In this document: piece after piece, positions 25,619 through 33,722 of the stretch
How the letters are laid out: the number at the start of each line of letters is the position of its first letter
Position numbering within the stretch: position 1 is the stretch's first letter
Assembly: GCF_011046535.1 (NCBI RefSeq)
Contig: NZ_CP049257.1
Location: 1,798,001-1,862,000, forward strand
Reading direction: 5' to 3'
Source of the DNA: Nocardioides anomalus
Lineage (GTDB): Bacteria; Actinomycetota; Actinomycetes; Propionibacteriales; Nocardioidaceae
DNA length: 64,000 bases
The notes under the pieces: model-generated
Databases searched by the model: none
Told to the model about the DNA's origin: nothing
What the model saw: the letters and a program-made list of their open reading frames with translations, nothing else
Position numbers and translations under genes: made by a program

Positions 25619-26352
25619 GCACCCGGTTCACGGACAAGGTCGCGGTGGTCACCGGCGCGGCGCAGGGGATCGGCGAGGCCTACGCCCGGGCGCTGGCCCG
25701 CGAGGGCGCCTCGGTCGTGGTGGCCGACCTCAACGCCGATGCGGGGGAGGAGGTCGCCGCGGACATCGGCGGGCTGTTCGTCCGCACCGACGTCTCCTCG
25801 CACGAGTCGGCGGCGGCGATGGCCGAGGCCGCGGTGGCGGCGTACGGCGGCATCGACCTGCTGGTCAACAACGCCGCGATCTACGGCGACATGGAGTTCG
25901 ACCTGCTGATCAGCGTGGACTGGGACTACTACCGGACGTTCATGTCGGTGAACATGGACGGGGCCCTGGTGATGACCCGCGCCTGCTACCGGTCCATGCA
26001 GCAGCGCGGTGGCGGCTCGATCGTCAACCAGAGCTCCACCGCGGCATACCTCTACTCCGGCTTCTACGGCCTGGCCAAGACCGGCCTGAACGGCCTGACC
26101 CAGCAGCTGGCCCACGAGCTCGGCGGCATGGGCATCCGGGTCAACGCGATCGCGCCCGGCCCGACCGACACCGCGGCCACGCACAAGCAGGCCGGCGACG
26201 CCGCGAGGGAGCTGGTCAAGGGGCTCGCCCTCAAACGGATGGGCCAGCCCGAGGACCTGGTCGGCGCCTGCCTGTTCCTGCTCTCCGACGAGGCCTCGTG
26301 GGTGACCGGGCAGATCGTCGCGGTCGACGGCGGCCAGACCTTCCGGCCATGA
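25615..26352 (+). CDS. Short-chain dehydrogenase/reductase (Rv0769-like)
   Basis: 245 residues. Cofactor motif VVTGAAQGIGEAYA near residue 11, an Asp after strand 2 (VVADLN) indicating NAD(H), NNAAIYG, and a catalytic tetrad with Tyr and Lys in FYGLAKTGLNG. Note that this reads YGLAK rather than YxASK. The C-terminus ASWVTGQIVAVDGGQTFRP is typical. It is coupled to the aldehyde dehydrogenase and to the HIBADH-like gene by ATGA overlaps, and matches Rv0769 by position. Substrate unknown. Confidence 0.9.
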   Translation: MSTRFTDKVAVVTGAAQGIGEAYARALAREGASVVVADLNADAGEEVAADIGGLFVRTDVSSHESAAAMAEAAVAAYGGIDLLVNNAAIYGDMEFDLLISVDWDYYRTFMSVNMDGALVMTRACYRSMQQRGGGSIVNQSSTAAYLYSGFYGLAKTGLNGLTQQLAHELGGMGIRVNAIAPGPTDTAATHKQAGDAARELVKGLALKRMGQPEDLVGACLFLLSDEASWVTGQIVAVDGGQTFRP

Positions 26353-27143
26353 CGCGCATCGGGTTCGTCGGGCTGGGCACCATCGGCCGCCCGATGGCCG
26401 CGCGGCTGGCCGTGCCGTTCGACCTGCGCGTGCACGACGTGGTGCCGGTCGAGCTGGACGGTGCGGTGACCGTGGACTCGGTGGCCGACGTGGCCGACGC
26501 CGACGTGCTCTGCGTGATGGTCCGCGACGACGACCAGGTGCGGTCGGTGGCGGCCGAGGTGCGGGCATCCGGCCACGCGCCGGTGCTGGTCGTGCACTCG
26601 ACCGTCTCGCCCGAGACGCCGGCCGCGCTGGCCGACCTCGGCCTGCGGGTCCTGGACGCCCCGGTGAGCGGCGGCCCGATGGGCGCAGCGGACGGGTCGC
26701 TGGCGATCATGGTCGGCGGCGACGAGGCGGACGTCGCGGTGGCCCGCCCGGCGCTGGAGGCGATGGGCTCGCTGGTCGTGCACGCCGGACCCCTCGGGGC
26801 CGGCACCCGGATGAAGCTGGCCCGCAACCTCATCCACTTCGTCGCGTTCACCGCGGTGACCGAGGCGCAGCGGCTGGCCGAGGCGTCGGGACTGGACCTC
26901 AGGGCGCTGGGCGAGGTGGTGCGCCACACCGACGCGATCACCGGCGGGCCGGGCGCGATCATGCACCGCGCGACGACCGCGGCGCTCGACCCGGACGACT
27001 TCTGGTGGGGCGTCTTCGACCACGTCCGCGCGCTGGGCGAGAAGGACCTGTCCTTCGCCATCGAGCTGGCCGCCACACTGGACGTCGACGTACCGCTCGC
27101 GGAGCTCTCGCGGGCGGACCTGGCGAAGGGGCTCGGATTGTGA
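26349..27143 (+). CDS. 3-hydroxyisobutyrate dehydrogenase-like NAD(P)-dependent oxidoreductase
   Basis: 264 residues of the beta-hydroxyacid dehydrogenase family. It has an N-terminal GFVGLGTIGRPMAARL Rossmann motif, the substrate loop DAPVSGGPMGAADGS near 98 and the catalytic Lys in MKLARNLIHF near 160. The arrangement is as in 3-hydroxyisobutyrate and tartronate semialdehyde reductases. The ATG overlaps the SDR stop. It corresponds to Rv0770 in the mycobacterial block. It probably acts on a beta-hydroxy acid intermediate of this operon's pathway. Confidence 0.88.
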   Translation: MTRIGFVGLGTIGRPMAARLAVPFDLRVHDVVPVELDGAVTVDSVADVADADVLCVMVRDDDQVRSVAAEVRASGHAPVLVVHSTVSPETPAALADLGLRVLDAPVSGGPMGAADGSLAIMVGGDEADVAVARPALEAMGSLVVHAGPLGAGTRMKLARNLIHFVAFTAVTEAQRLAEASGLDLRALGEVVRHTDAITGGPGAIMHRATTAALDPDDFWWGVFDHVRALGEKDLSFAIELAATLDVDVPLAELSRADLAKGLGL

Positions 27144-27508
27144 GCAAGTTCGACGACCTGCCCGAGGAGCGCCGCCGCGGGCTGGAGCGGATGGAGGAGG
27201 TCTACGGCTTCGACATGACCGACGGGTCGGGTGACTTCTTCGCCCTGACCGCCGATCACCTGTTCGCCGAGATCTGGAACCGCCCGGGCCTCTCCGACCG
27301 GGACCGCCGGCTGCTGCTGATCGGGCTGCTCACCGGGACCGGCGGCCACGACGTGCTGACCATCCAGGTCCCGGCGGCGCTGTCCTCCGGCGACCTGGAC
27401 GCCGAGGCGCTGCGGGAGGCGGCCATCTTCCTGTGCCACTACGCCGGCTGGCCGGCCGGCTCGCGGCTGGCGACGCTGGTCGAGCAGAGCGTCGCCCAGC
27501 AGCGGTGA
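27140..27508 (+). CDS. Carboxymuconolactone decarboxylase family protein
   Basis: 122 residues, all-helical CMD fold. LTADHLFAEIWNRPGLSDRDRRL and then REAAIFLCHYAGWPAGSRL carry the family's helical core with the active-site His. The CxxC of AhpD-type peroxidase members is absent, so it belongs to the gamma-carboxymuconolactone decarboxylase-like side. It matches Rv0771 by position. It is coupled upstream (GTGA with the HIBADH-like gene) and downstream (GTGA with the hydrolase). Confidence 0.88.
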   Translation: MSKFDDLPEERRRGLERMEEVYGFDMTDGSGDFFALTADHLFAEIWNRPGLSDRDRRLLLIGLLTGTGGHDVLTIQVPAALSSGDLDAEALREAAIFLCHYAGWPAGSRLATLVEQSVAQQR

Positions 27509-28785
27509 CGAGCTTCGAGGCCCTGCCGCCGGGCAACGACGGGCTGCTGTCGGCGCGGCCCGGGCCGGACCTGGCCGCCTGGGACTACGTGCGCAGCGAG
27601 CACGTCGCGCGCGGCACCGCCGTCTCGTACGCCGGGCACGAGCCGGCGGCGTACGCCACCCGGGTCGCCGTACGCCGGCCCGCGAGCCCGGGGTCGTTCT
27701 CTGGCACCGTCGTGGTCGAGTGGCTCAACGTCTCCTCCGGCTCCGACGCCGCGCCGGACTGGACCTACCTCGCGGCGGAGATCGTCCGCCGGGGCCACGC
27801 CTGGGTCGGGGTCTCGGCCCAGCACGTCGGCGTCGAGGGCGGGGCCGCCGCGGTCGGGGTGGCCGGGGTGGCGCCCACCGGGATCAAGGGCCGGCAGCGC
27901 TACGCCGCGCTGCACCACCCGGGCGACGCGTACTCCTACTCGATCTTCGCCCAGGTGGCCGCGGCCCTCGACGACCTGCTGCCCGACCTCGTCGTCGACG
28001 TCCGGCTGGCCCTGGGGGAGTCGCAGTCGGCCTACGCGCTCACCACGTTCGCCAACGTCGTGCACGAGCAGACCGGCGTCTTCGACGGCTTCCTCATCCA
28101 CTCCCGGGGTGCCGCGGCGATGCCGCTGGGCGAGCCGGGGGAGGCGGTCGACCCGCGGGCCTACCGCACCGGCGCGGCCGCGCCCATCCGCGACGACCTC
28201 GACGTGCCGGTGCTCATGGTGCAGACCGAGACCGACCTGGTCGGGCTGCTCGACCACGTCCGCGCCCGCCAGCCCGACGGCGCGCGGGTGCGGCTGTGGG
28301 AGGTGGCCGGCACGGCCCACGCCGACCGCTACGTGATCGGCGAGTTCGAGGCGGTGCTGGGCTGTCCGCGGCCGGTCAACCGGGGCCAGCAGGCCTACGT
28401 GGTGCGCGCGGCGCTGCGCTGGCTGGACGGGTGGGCCCGGGACGGCGACCCTGCGCCCACCGCGGCCCGGCTCGCGCTCGAGGGCCGGGAGCTCGTCCGT
28501 GACCGGGCCGGCAACGCGGTCGGCGGGGTGCGGACGCCCTGCGTGGAGGCGCCGGTGGAGACCTACCGCGGCGACACCGACCCGGACGCGTCCTACCTGT
28601 GCCAGCTCTTCGGCAGCACCCTCCCGCTCGACGCCGAGGTGCTGCGGCGGCTCTGGCCGGACCGGGCGGCGTACCTCGCGGCGTACGAGCGGGCCACCGA
28701 CGCGGCCGTCGCGGCCGGGTTCGTCCTGCCCGAGGACCGCGCCGAGGTGCTCGCCGAGGCGCGGCCGGAGCTGCTCGCGGACTGA
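27505..28785 (+). CDS. Alpha/beta-hydrolase domain protein
   Basis: 426 residues from the GTG overlapping the CMD stop. It belongs to a large alpha/beta-hydrolase group in which the nucleophile elbow is LALGESQSAYALTTFANV (Ser near residue 175), with VEWLNVSSGSDAAPDW near the N-terminus and GTAHADRYVIG carrying the likely catalytic His near 275. There is no signal peptide. It is the last gene of the CYP51 operon and has no counterpart in the Rv0762c-Rv0771 block that I recall. It may hydrolyse an ester or lactone substrate entering or leaving the pathway. A palindrome at 28790 follows its stop directly. Confidence 0.75.
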   Translation: MTSFEALPPGNDGLLSARPGPDLAAWDYVRSEHVARGTAVSYAGHEPAAYATRVAVRRPASPGSFSGTVVVEWLNVSSGSDAAPDWTYLAAEIVRRGHAWVGVSAQHVGVEGGAAAVGVAGVAPTGIKGRQRYAALHHPGDAYSYSIFAQVAAALDDLLPDLVVDVRLALGESQSAYALTTFANVVHEQTGVFDGFLIHSRGAAAMPLGEPGEAVDPRAYRTGAAAPIRDDLDVPVLMVQTETDLVGLLDHVRARQPDGARVRLWEVAGTAHADRYVIGEFEAVLGCPRPVNRGQQAYVVRAALRWLDGWARDGDPAPTAARLALEGRELVRDRAGNAVGGVRTPCVEAPVETYRGDTDPDASYLCQLFGSTLPLDAEVLRRLWPDRAAYLAAYERATDAAVAAGFVLPEDRAEVLAEARPELLAD

Positions 28786-28789
28786 CACA

Positions 28790-28807
28790 ATGACTCGGAC
28801 GAGTCAT
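28790..28807. promoter_or_regulatory. 18-bp palindrome upstream of the channel gene
   Basis: ATGACTCG-GA-CGAGTCAT is a perfect 8-bp inverted repeat with a 2-nt centre, 5 nt after the hydrolase stop and 23 nt before the channel ATG. The loop is too small for a terminator, so an operator for a dimeric regulator is more likely. No matching regulator gene can be named. Confidence 0.55.
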
Positions 28808-28830
28808 GTGGGCGGGACACCGCCGGTGGG

Positions 28831-29967
28831 ATGATCACCCGCGCCATGGCCGTGATCCCGAAGCGCTTCTCGACGTTCTTCTCGATCCCGATCCTGCGCC
28901 GGGCCGCCTTCCACGTGAAGCGGCTGACCAGCGGGATGGACTCCTCGTTCTTCTCCCGTCTCGGTGTCTTCCTGGCCGGGATCCTGGTGCTGTCCTCGGT
29001 GCTGGTGACGGTGATGGAGCGCCACGAGACCGACCGCGGCTTCAGCAGCCTCGGCGGCTTCTCCAAGCAGTTCGTCGGCTGGTTCTACTGGTCGCTGACC
29101 ACGGTGATGAGCGCCGGCGAGTCCGGCCGGGTCCACACCGTGACCGGGTACGTCGTCGGCTGGCTGCTCATCCTCTTCGGCGTCGCCATCGTCGCCTCGC
29201 TCACCGGAGCCCTGGTCGGGTTCCTCATCGACTACCTGCTCAAGGAGGGCCAGGGCATGGGTGCCTCCGGCTACCGCGACCACATCATCGTCTGCGGCTG
29301 GAACGCGACCGCGCGCGAGCTGATCCAGGAGCTCTCGACCGACGAGTACACGACCAAGATCGTGGTCATCCACGACACCGACAAGAACCCCGCCGGCGAG
29401 GGCGTCTACTTCGTCAGCGGCGACATCACCACCGCCGCGGACCTCAAGCGGGCCGGCATCGAGGACGCGATGGCCGCGGTCGTCTGCCCGGCCGACGGGT
29501 CCAACGAGGCCGACATGAAGTCGATCCTGTGCGTCATGGCCATCGAGTCCCTGGCCCCGCAGGTCCGCACCGTCGTGGAGGTCAACAACCCCCAGCACGT
29601 CGAGCACTTCCAGCGCGCCGACGCCGACGAGATCCTGGTCTCGAGCCAGCTCGTCTCGCGGCTCATGGCCCGCTCCTCGCTCTACCCGGGGCTGGCCAAC
29701 CTGGTCACCGACATCGTCTCCGGCGGCGACGGCTCCGAGCTCTACCGCGTCCAGCTGCCCGACGACTACGTCGGCTACACCGTCGACGAGCTCTCGGCCA
29801 AGCTGCGCTCGGAGCACCGGGCCACCCTGCTGTCGGTCAGCCGCGGCGGCCAGGCCTACGTCAACCCGCCCGAGGACTTCCGCCTCTCCCACGGCGACGA
29901 CCTGGTCGTCGTCGCCGAGTCACTGGGGACCCTGGCCCCGCTGGAGATGGACCACGACCTGGCCTAG
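28831..29967 (+). CDS. Ion channel protein with RCK (TrkA-N/TrkA-C) domains
   Basis: 378 residues. Two transmembrane helices (about 42-65 and 110-135) flank a pore loop WFYWSLTTVMSAGESG near 84-99. Then come a TrkA-N Rossmann domain (HIIVCGWNATARELI near 152) and a TrkA-C domain at the C-terminus (DDYVGYTVDELSAKL...HGDDLVVVAES). The pore lacks the K+ signature TVGYGD, so potassium selectivity is doubtful and the protein may be non-selective or CASTOR-like. The ATG at 28831 is chosen; an ATG at 28846 is possible. It is a membrane protein. Its stop overlaps the convergent TSUP gene stop by CTAG. Confidence 0.85.
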   Translation: MITRAMAVIPKRFSTFFSIPILRRAAFHVKRLTSGMDSSFFSRLGVFLAGILVLSSVLVTVMERHETDRGFSSLGGFSKQFVGWFYWSLTTVMSAGESGRVHTVTGYVVGWLLILFGVAIVASLTGALVGFLIDYLLKEGQGMGASGYRDHIIVCGWNATARELIQELSTDEYTTKIVVIHDTDKNPAGEGVYFVSGDITTAADLKRAGIEDAMAAVVCPADGSNEADMKSILCVMAIESLAPQVRTVVEVNNPQHVEHFQRADADEILVSSQLVSRLMARSSLYPGLANLVTDIVSGGDGSELYRVQLPDDYVGYTVDELSAKLRSEHRATLLSVSRGGQAYVNPPEDFRLSHGDDLVVVAESLGTLAPLEMDHDLA

Positions 29968-30875
29968 GCCAGGGCCGGCTCGGCCTGCCGGACGATGCGC
30001 TGCTCCTCGTCGCGGTTCTTGCGGTACTCGCTGAACGAGTACGCCACCGCGGCCACCCACACCAGCCCGAGCACGACGTACGCCGCGGTGCGGGTGGTCA
30101 GCGACGCGTCGACGAAGTCGCTCTTCAGCAGGGTCTGGGCGTTGGTCAGCACGATGATCCCGCCGGCCAGCGAGCCGAGGACGCGGGGCGGGATGTGGCG
30201 GACCAGCCAGGCCGCCACCGGCGCCGCGACGATGCCGCCGGCCAGCAGGGCGAGGACCCAGGTGTAGCGGACGCCCTCCGAGCCGATCCCGACGATGAAG
30301 CCGATGCTGGCCGCGATGGCCACGAGGACCTCGCTGGTGTCCACCGAGCCGACGGTCTTGCGCGGCTCCAGGCGGCCGCTGGCCAGGATCGCCGGGGTGC
30401 TGACCGGCCCCCAGCCGCCGCCACCGGTCGCGTCCACGAAGCCGCCCACCAGCCCGACCGGGGCCAGGAAGCGCTTGCGCAGGGGCTTGCCGAGGTGCTC
30501 CGACGACAGCCCGCGGAAGGTGAACCGGGCCAGCACGTAGCCGCCGAGCAGCAGCAGGATTGCCGACATCAGCGGCGCCGCGGTCTCCGTGGACAGGCTG
30601 GAGAGGAAGGTCGCGCCGGCGAACGCCCCGACCGCCCCGGGCAGCCCGACCTTGGCCACCACCGACCAGTCGACGTTGCCGAAGCGCCAGTGCGAGGCCC
30701 CGGAGACCAGACAGGTGCCGATCTCGGCCAGGTGCACCGTGGCCGACGCCGCGGCGGGGTTGGTGCCGATCGCGAGGAGCAGCGTGGTCGAGGTGACGCC
30801 GTAGGCCATGCCGGTGCTGCCGTCGACCAGCTGCGCACCGAGGCCGACCAGGGCCAGCAGGACGATCTTGCGCAT
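29964..30875 (-). CDS. TSUP family (TauE/SafE) membrane permease
   Basis: 303 residues with about eight hydrophobic segments and the characteristic first helix VGLGAQLVDGSTGMAYGVTSTTLLLA. A second-half copy reads PVGLVGGFVDATGGGGWGPV, matching the inverted-repeat TauE/SafE/YfcA fold. These are inner-membrane anion permeases, often for sulfite or sulfonates; the substrate here is unknown. The start is the ATG at 30875. It is transcribed away from the cap-like/enoyl-CoA hydratase genes across a 52-nt gap that contains a short GTTCAGAAC palindrome. Confidence 0.88.
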   Translation of the reverse strand: MRKIVLLALVGLGAQLVDGSTGMAYGVTSTTLLLAIGTNPAAASATVHLAEIGTCLVSGASHWRFGNVDWSVVAKVGLPGAVGAFAGATFLSSLSTETAAPLMSAILLLLGGYVLARFTFRGLSSEHLGKPLRKRFLAPVGLVGGFVDATGGGGWGPVSTPAILASGRLEPRKTVGSVDTSEVLVAIAASIGFIVGIGSEGVRYTWVLALLAGGIVAAPVAAWLVRHIPPRVLGSLAGGIIVLTNAQTLLKSDFVDASLTTRTAAYVVLGLVWVAAVAYSFSEYRKNRDEEQRIVRQAEPALA

Positions 30876-30927
30876 GCCCTGCCGGTTGCCCGTTCTGAAC
30901 AGAGTATGCCTACTGAGTTGGTCGACT

Positions 30928-31548
30928 TCAGCCGGGACGCACGCCGGCGATGGCGACGTCCTCGCCGCCCTTCCAGCTCGCCCGCAGCACCTCGGCGGCC
31001 TCGAGCCGGGTGCCGACGACGCGCGCGACGACGAGCTCGATCGGCCCGGCGTCGACCACGGTGAGCGGACCCTCGTCGTGGCTCCCGACGAGCTCGACGC
31101 CCGCCACCGCCGCGTCCGCGCGGCCCGAGCCCTGGACCTGGGCGTTGGTCGGCCTGGTCTCGGGGCCGTCGCCCAGGTCGTACTCGTGGTCCACCCCGCG
31201 GGCGCCGGTGACGATCGCGGTCACCAGGGCGCGCACGAAGACCGGGTCGGCGCAGCCGTCGTGGACCCAGCGCGTGCCGAGCTCGGAGTGCTCCGTCGTG
31301 CCGACCAGGTGCGCGTCGGCGCCCTCGAGGGGCGCGGCGCGGTAGGTCAGCGGCACGAAGAGCGTGTCCAGGCCCTCCCCGCCGACCAGGAAGCCCTCCA
31401 TCCCGACCTCGCCGGCCGGGTCGTCGAAGCGGAACGAGCCGGTGGGCTTGCGCGGCTGACCGTCGTACCAGGGACGCGACGCCAGCCAGGCGTCGATGAG
31501 CTCGCGCTTGGACGGCTCGAGGGTGGCGTGGGGGTAGACGAGGGCCAT
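30928..31548 (-). CDS. Maltokinase N-terminal cap-like domain protein
   Basis: 206 residues. It begins MALVYPHATLEPSKRELIDAWL and continues SFRFDDPAGEVGMEGFLV, PLTYRAAPLEGADAHLVGTTEHSELG and WVHDGCADPVFV, the pattern of stand-alone cap-like proteins (CG0192-like) related to the N-terminal cap of actinobacterial maltokinases. No kinase domain is attached. It starts 9 nt after the enoyl-CoA hydratase stop, with GAGGTGAG as ribosome site, so the two are probably cotranscribed. The function of the solitary domain is unknown. Confidence 0.7.
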   Translation of the reverse strand: MALVYPHATLEPSKRELIDAWLASRPWYDGQPRKPTGSFRFDDPAGEVGMEGFLVGGEGLDTLFVPLTYRAAPLEGADAHLVGTTEHSELGTRWVHDGCADPVFVRALVTAIVTGARGVDHEYDLGDGPETRPTNAQVQGSGRADAAVAGVELVGSHDEGPLTVVDAGPIELVVARVVGTRLEAAEVLRASWKGGEDVAIAGVRPG

Positions 31549-31557
31549 GGGCTCACC

Positions 31558-32343
31558 TCACCACCCGGGGGGCAGCGCCGTGAAGTCCGGTGCCCGCCCC
31601 TGGGCGAAGGCGGCCAGCGCCTCGAGGTTGGCCGGGCCGCCCATGAGCTCGGCGAAGGCGGCGCCCTCGCGCTCGCGGGCGGCCGCGACGCCGGCGCGGC
31701 GGGGCTCGGTGACCGTGCGCTTGACCGCGACCAGCGAGGAGAGGGGGCGCGAGGCGAGCAGTGCGGCGTGGCGGTGGGCCTCCTCCAGGAGGGTCTCGGG
31801 CGGGCAGACCCGCCAGACCAGCCCCATCCCGAGCGCCTCGTCGGCGCTCACCCACTCCGAGGACAGCAGCAGCCAGGCGGCGTTCTGACGGCCGACGAGC
31901 AGGGGCAGGAGGTACGACGACGCGGCCTCGGGCGCGACGCCGAGCGAGGTGAAGGGGCACTTGAGCCTGGCGTCGGCGGCCATCAGGGCCAGGTCGGCGA
32001 AGCCCAGCACGGTGCAGCCGATGCCCAGCCCGATGCCGTTCACCGCGACGACCAGCGGCTTGGGGAAGGCGTCGAGGGCATCGACGAGTCCGGGGAAGCC
32101 GTGCCGGCCGCGTGGGAACGTCGGGTCGGTGGCGATCCGGTGCATCTCGTGCAGGTCGGTGCCGGCGCAGAACGCGCGGCCGGCGCCGGTGAGCAGGACG
32201 ACGGCCACGGTGTCGTCGGTCGCGGCGGCGAGCAGGGCGTCGGCCAGCGCGTCGTAGAGCGCCTCGTCGAAGGCGTTCAGCGCCTCGGGCCGGTCGAGGG
32301 TGAGGGTGCGGACCCGGTCGGCGTCGGCCACCTGCAGCGACAT
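31558..32343 (-). CDS. Enoyl-CoA hydratase/isomerase family protein
   Basis: 261 residues from the ATG at 32343. Crotonase fold: LTLDRPEALNAFDEAL, the first oxyanion-hole region GRAFCAGTDLHEM near 62 and the second at VNGIGLGIGCTVLGFADLALM near 105-120. Ahead of the usual second catalytic Glu position the sequence is SLGVAPEAASSYLLP, as in many actinobacterial 'enoyl-CoA hydratases', so hydratase versus isomerase activity is uncertain. A TAGGTT -10 lies 7 nt upstream. It is divergent from the AlkA-like gene and probably functions in fatty-acid degradation. Confidence 0.9.
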   Translation of the reverse strand: MSLQVADADRVRTLTLDRPEALNAFDEALYDALADALLAAATDDTVAVVLLTGAGRAFCAGTDLHEMHRIATDPTFPRGRHGFPGLVDALDAFPKPLVVAVNGIGLGIGCTVLGFADLALMAADARLKCPFTSLGVAPEAASSYLLPLLVGRQNAAWLLLSSEWVSADEALGMGLVWRVCPPETLLEEAHRHAALLASRPLSSLVAVKRTVTEPRRAGVAAAREREGAAFAELMGGPANLEALAAFAQGRAPDFTALPPGW

Positions 32344-32350
32344 GGCACGC

Positions 32351-32356
32351 AACCTA
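32351..32356 (-). promoter_or_regulatory. -10 element of the enoyl-CoA hydratase gene, leaderless layout
   Basis: TAGGTT on the minus strand, 7 nt before the ATG at 32343. It is back to back with the AlkA-like gene promoter. Confidence 0.5.
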
Positions 32357-32375
32357 GCCCGTCGGCGGTGCGCCG

Positions 32376-32381
32376 TAGGCT
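32376..32381 (+). promoter_or_regulatory. -10 element of the AlkA-like gene, leaderless layout
   Basis: TAGGCT, 7 nt before the GTG at 32389. Confidence 0.5.
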
Positions 32382-32388
32382 CGTGCGC

Positions 32389-33312
32389 GTGGCAGGCGGT
32401 CAGGTGCGGGTGTGGCGCCCCGACTGGCCCTGCCCGGTGGTGAGCGTGCTGCACCAGCAGCGCCACGGCGGCAGCGACCCGACGTTCCGGCTGGAGGAGT
32501 CCGGGCGGGTCTGGCTCGGCCGCCGTACGCCGGTCGGCACGGCCACGTTGGCCATCGACCCGCTGCGCCACGGCGAGGTCCGGGCGGAGGCCTGGGGCGA
32601 GGGCGCGGACTGGGCGCTCGAGCACGTGCCGGCGCTGCTCGGGGCGCATGACGACTGGAGCGGCTTCGAGCCGCGCCACCCGGTCCTCCACGAGATCCGC
32701 CGCCGCTACGCCCACGTGCGGCTCGGTCGCAGCGGCCTGGTCATGGAGGCCCTGGTCCCCGCGATCATCGAGCAGAAGGTGACCGGGCAGGAGGCCTTCG
32801 CGGGCTTCCGCCGTCTGGTGCACCGCTACGGCGAGCGCGCGCCCGGCCCCGGCGTGGAGCGGCGGCTCTGGGTGCAGCCGACGCCCGAGGCGCTGCGCAC
32901 CGTGCCCTCGTGGGAGTGGCTGCGCATGCACATCGACCCCGCGCGCAGCCGCACCGTGGTGACGGTGGCCCGGGTCGCCGACAGCCTCGAGCGCACGATC
33001 GCCCTGAGCCACGAGGAGGCCGACCGGCGCCTGCGGACGCTGCCCGGTGTCGGGGTGTGGACCAGCGCCGAGGTGCGGCAGAAGGCGTTCGGCGACCCCG
33101 ACGCGGTCAGCTTCGGCGACTACCACGTGGCCAAGGACGTCGGCTGGGCGCTGACCGGCACGCCGTTCGACGACGCCGAGATGGAGGCCTTCCTCGAGCC
33201 GTGGCGGCCCCAGCGCGGCCGCGTGCCGCACCTGCTCGCCGTGGCCCGCCTGCACCGGCCCCGGCACGGCGCGCGGATGGCGCCGCGCACCCACCTGCCG
33301 GTCAAGCGGTAG
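32389..33312 (+). CDS. DNA-3-methyladenine glycosylase II-like (HhH-GPD) protein
   Basis: 307 residues from the GTG at 32389, set by the -10 element 7 nt upstream. An N-terminal AlkA-N-like domain precedes the HhH-GPD core: LVPAIIEQKVTGQEAFAGFR near 125, helix-hairpin-helix LPGVGVWTSAEV near 218, and the catalytic Asp region VSFGDYHVAKDVG near 242. It is a base-excision repair enzyme that removes alkylated purines, cytosolic. There is no Ada domain. It is divergent from the enoyl-CoA hydratase gene and followed by the second DGPF/sigma module, which has its own promoter. Confidence 0.85.
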   Translation: MAGGQVRVWRPDWPCPVVSVLHQQRHGGSDPTFRLEESGRVWLGRRTPVGTATLAIDPLRHGEVRAEAWGEGADWALEHVPALLGAHDDWSGFEPRHPVLHEIRRRYAHVRLGRSGLVMEALVPAIIEQKVTGQEAFAGFRRLVHRYGERAPGPGVERRLWVQPTPEALRTVPSWEWLRMHIDPARSRTVVTVARVADSLERTIALSHEEADRRLRTLPGVGVWTSAEVRQKAFGDPDAVSFGDYHVAKDVGWALTGTPFDDAEMEAFLEPWRPQRGRVPHLLAVARLHRPRHGARMAPRTHLPVKR

Positions 33313-33315
33313 GCC

Positions 33316-33342
33316 TGTCGGATCCGGGCCCGCCCGTTCGTC
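33316..33342 (+). promoter_or_regulatory. ECF sigma-type promoter of the second DGPF/sigma module
   Basis: TGTCGG at 33316-33321 and CGTC at 33339-33342, 17 nt apart, 41 nt before the YCII ATG. It is nearly identical in layout to the element at 17075-17101. Confidence 0.6.
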
Positions 33343-33383
33343 GTGCTGCGAGACCGACACCCACAGCCCAGGGAGGCACCCCG

Positions 33384-33722
33384 ATGAAGTTCCTCATGCT
33401 CGTCACCCTCGACCCGGAGCGCGACCAGAGCGACGACGATCTGACCGGCACCCTCGACGTGGAGGAGTGGGTGCAGAAGTACGACGCCGCGGGCGTCCGG
33501 CTGATGGGCGACCAGGTCCGGATGGCCGAGGACGCCACCAGCGTCGTGCGTCGCCGTGGCGAGCTGCTGGTCACCGACGGCCCCTACGCCGAGTCCCGCG
33601 AGTGGATCGTCGGATTCGACGTCCTGGAGTGCGCGGACCTCGACGAGGCCATCGGGGTCGCCGCCGAGCACCCCATGGCGGTGGGCGGACGGCTGGAGCT
33701 GCGCCCCTTTGTCGAAGGTTGA
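33384..33722 (+). CDS. YCII/DGPF domain protein
   Basis: 112 residues from the ATG at 33384 behind GGGAGG. It begins MKFLMLVTLDPERDQSDDD and contains the signature VTDGPYAESREWIVGFDVLEC (Tyr replaces Phe of DGPF). It is a paralogue of the gene at 17140 and again leads an ECF sigma gene, here overlapping it. It may be a small substrate-binding or enzymatic partner of the sigma circuit; the function is unknown. Confidence 0.9.
   Translation: MKFLMLVTLDPERDQSDDDLTGTLDVEEWVQKYDAAGVRLMGDQVRMAEDATSVVRRRGELLVTDGPYAESREWIVGFDVLECADLDEAIGVAAEHPMAVGGRLELRPFVEG

Noticed and set aside
28804..29892. 362-codon minus-strand open frame over the channel gene
   Set aside because: Low-complexity antisense shadow of a clear channel gene with intact motifs.
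30889..30905. GTTCAGAAC palindrome in the TSUP upstream gap
   Set aside because: Arms of only 4 bp around one base; expected by chance and without a clear promoter relation.
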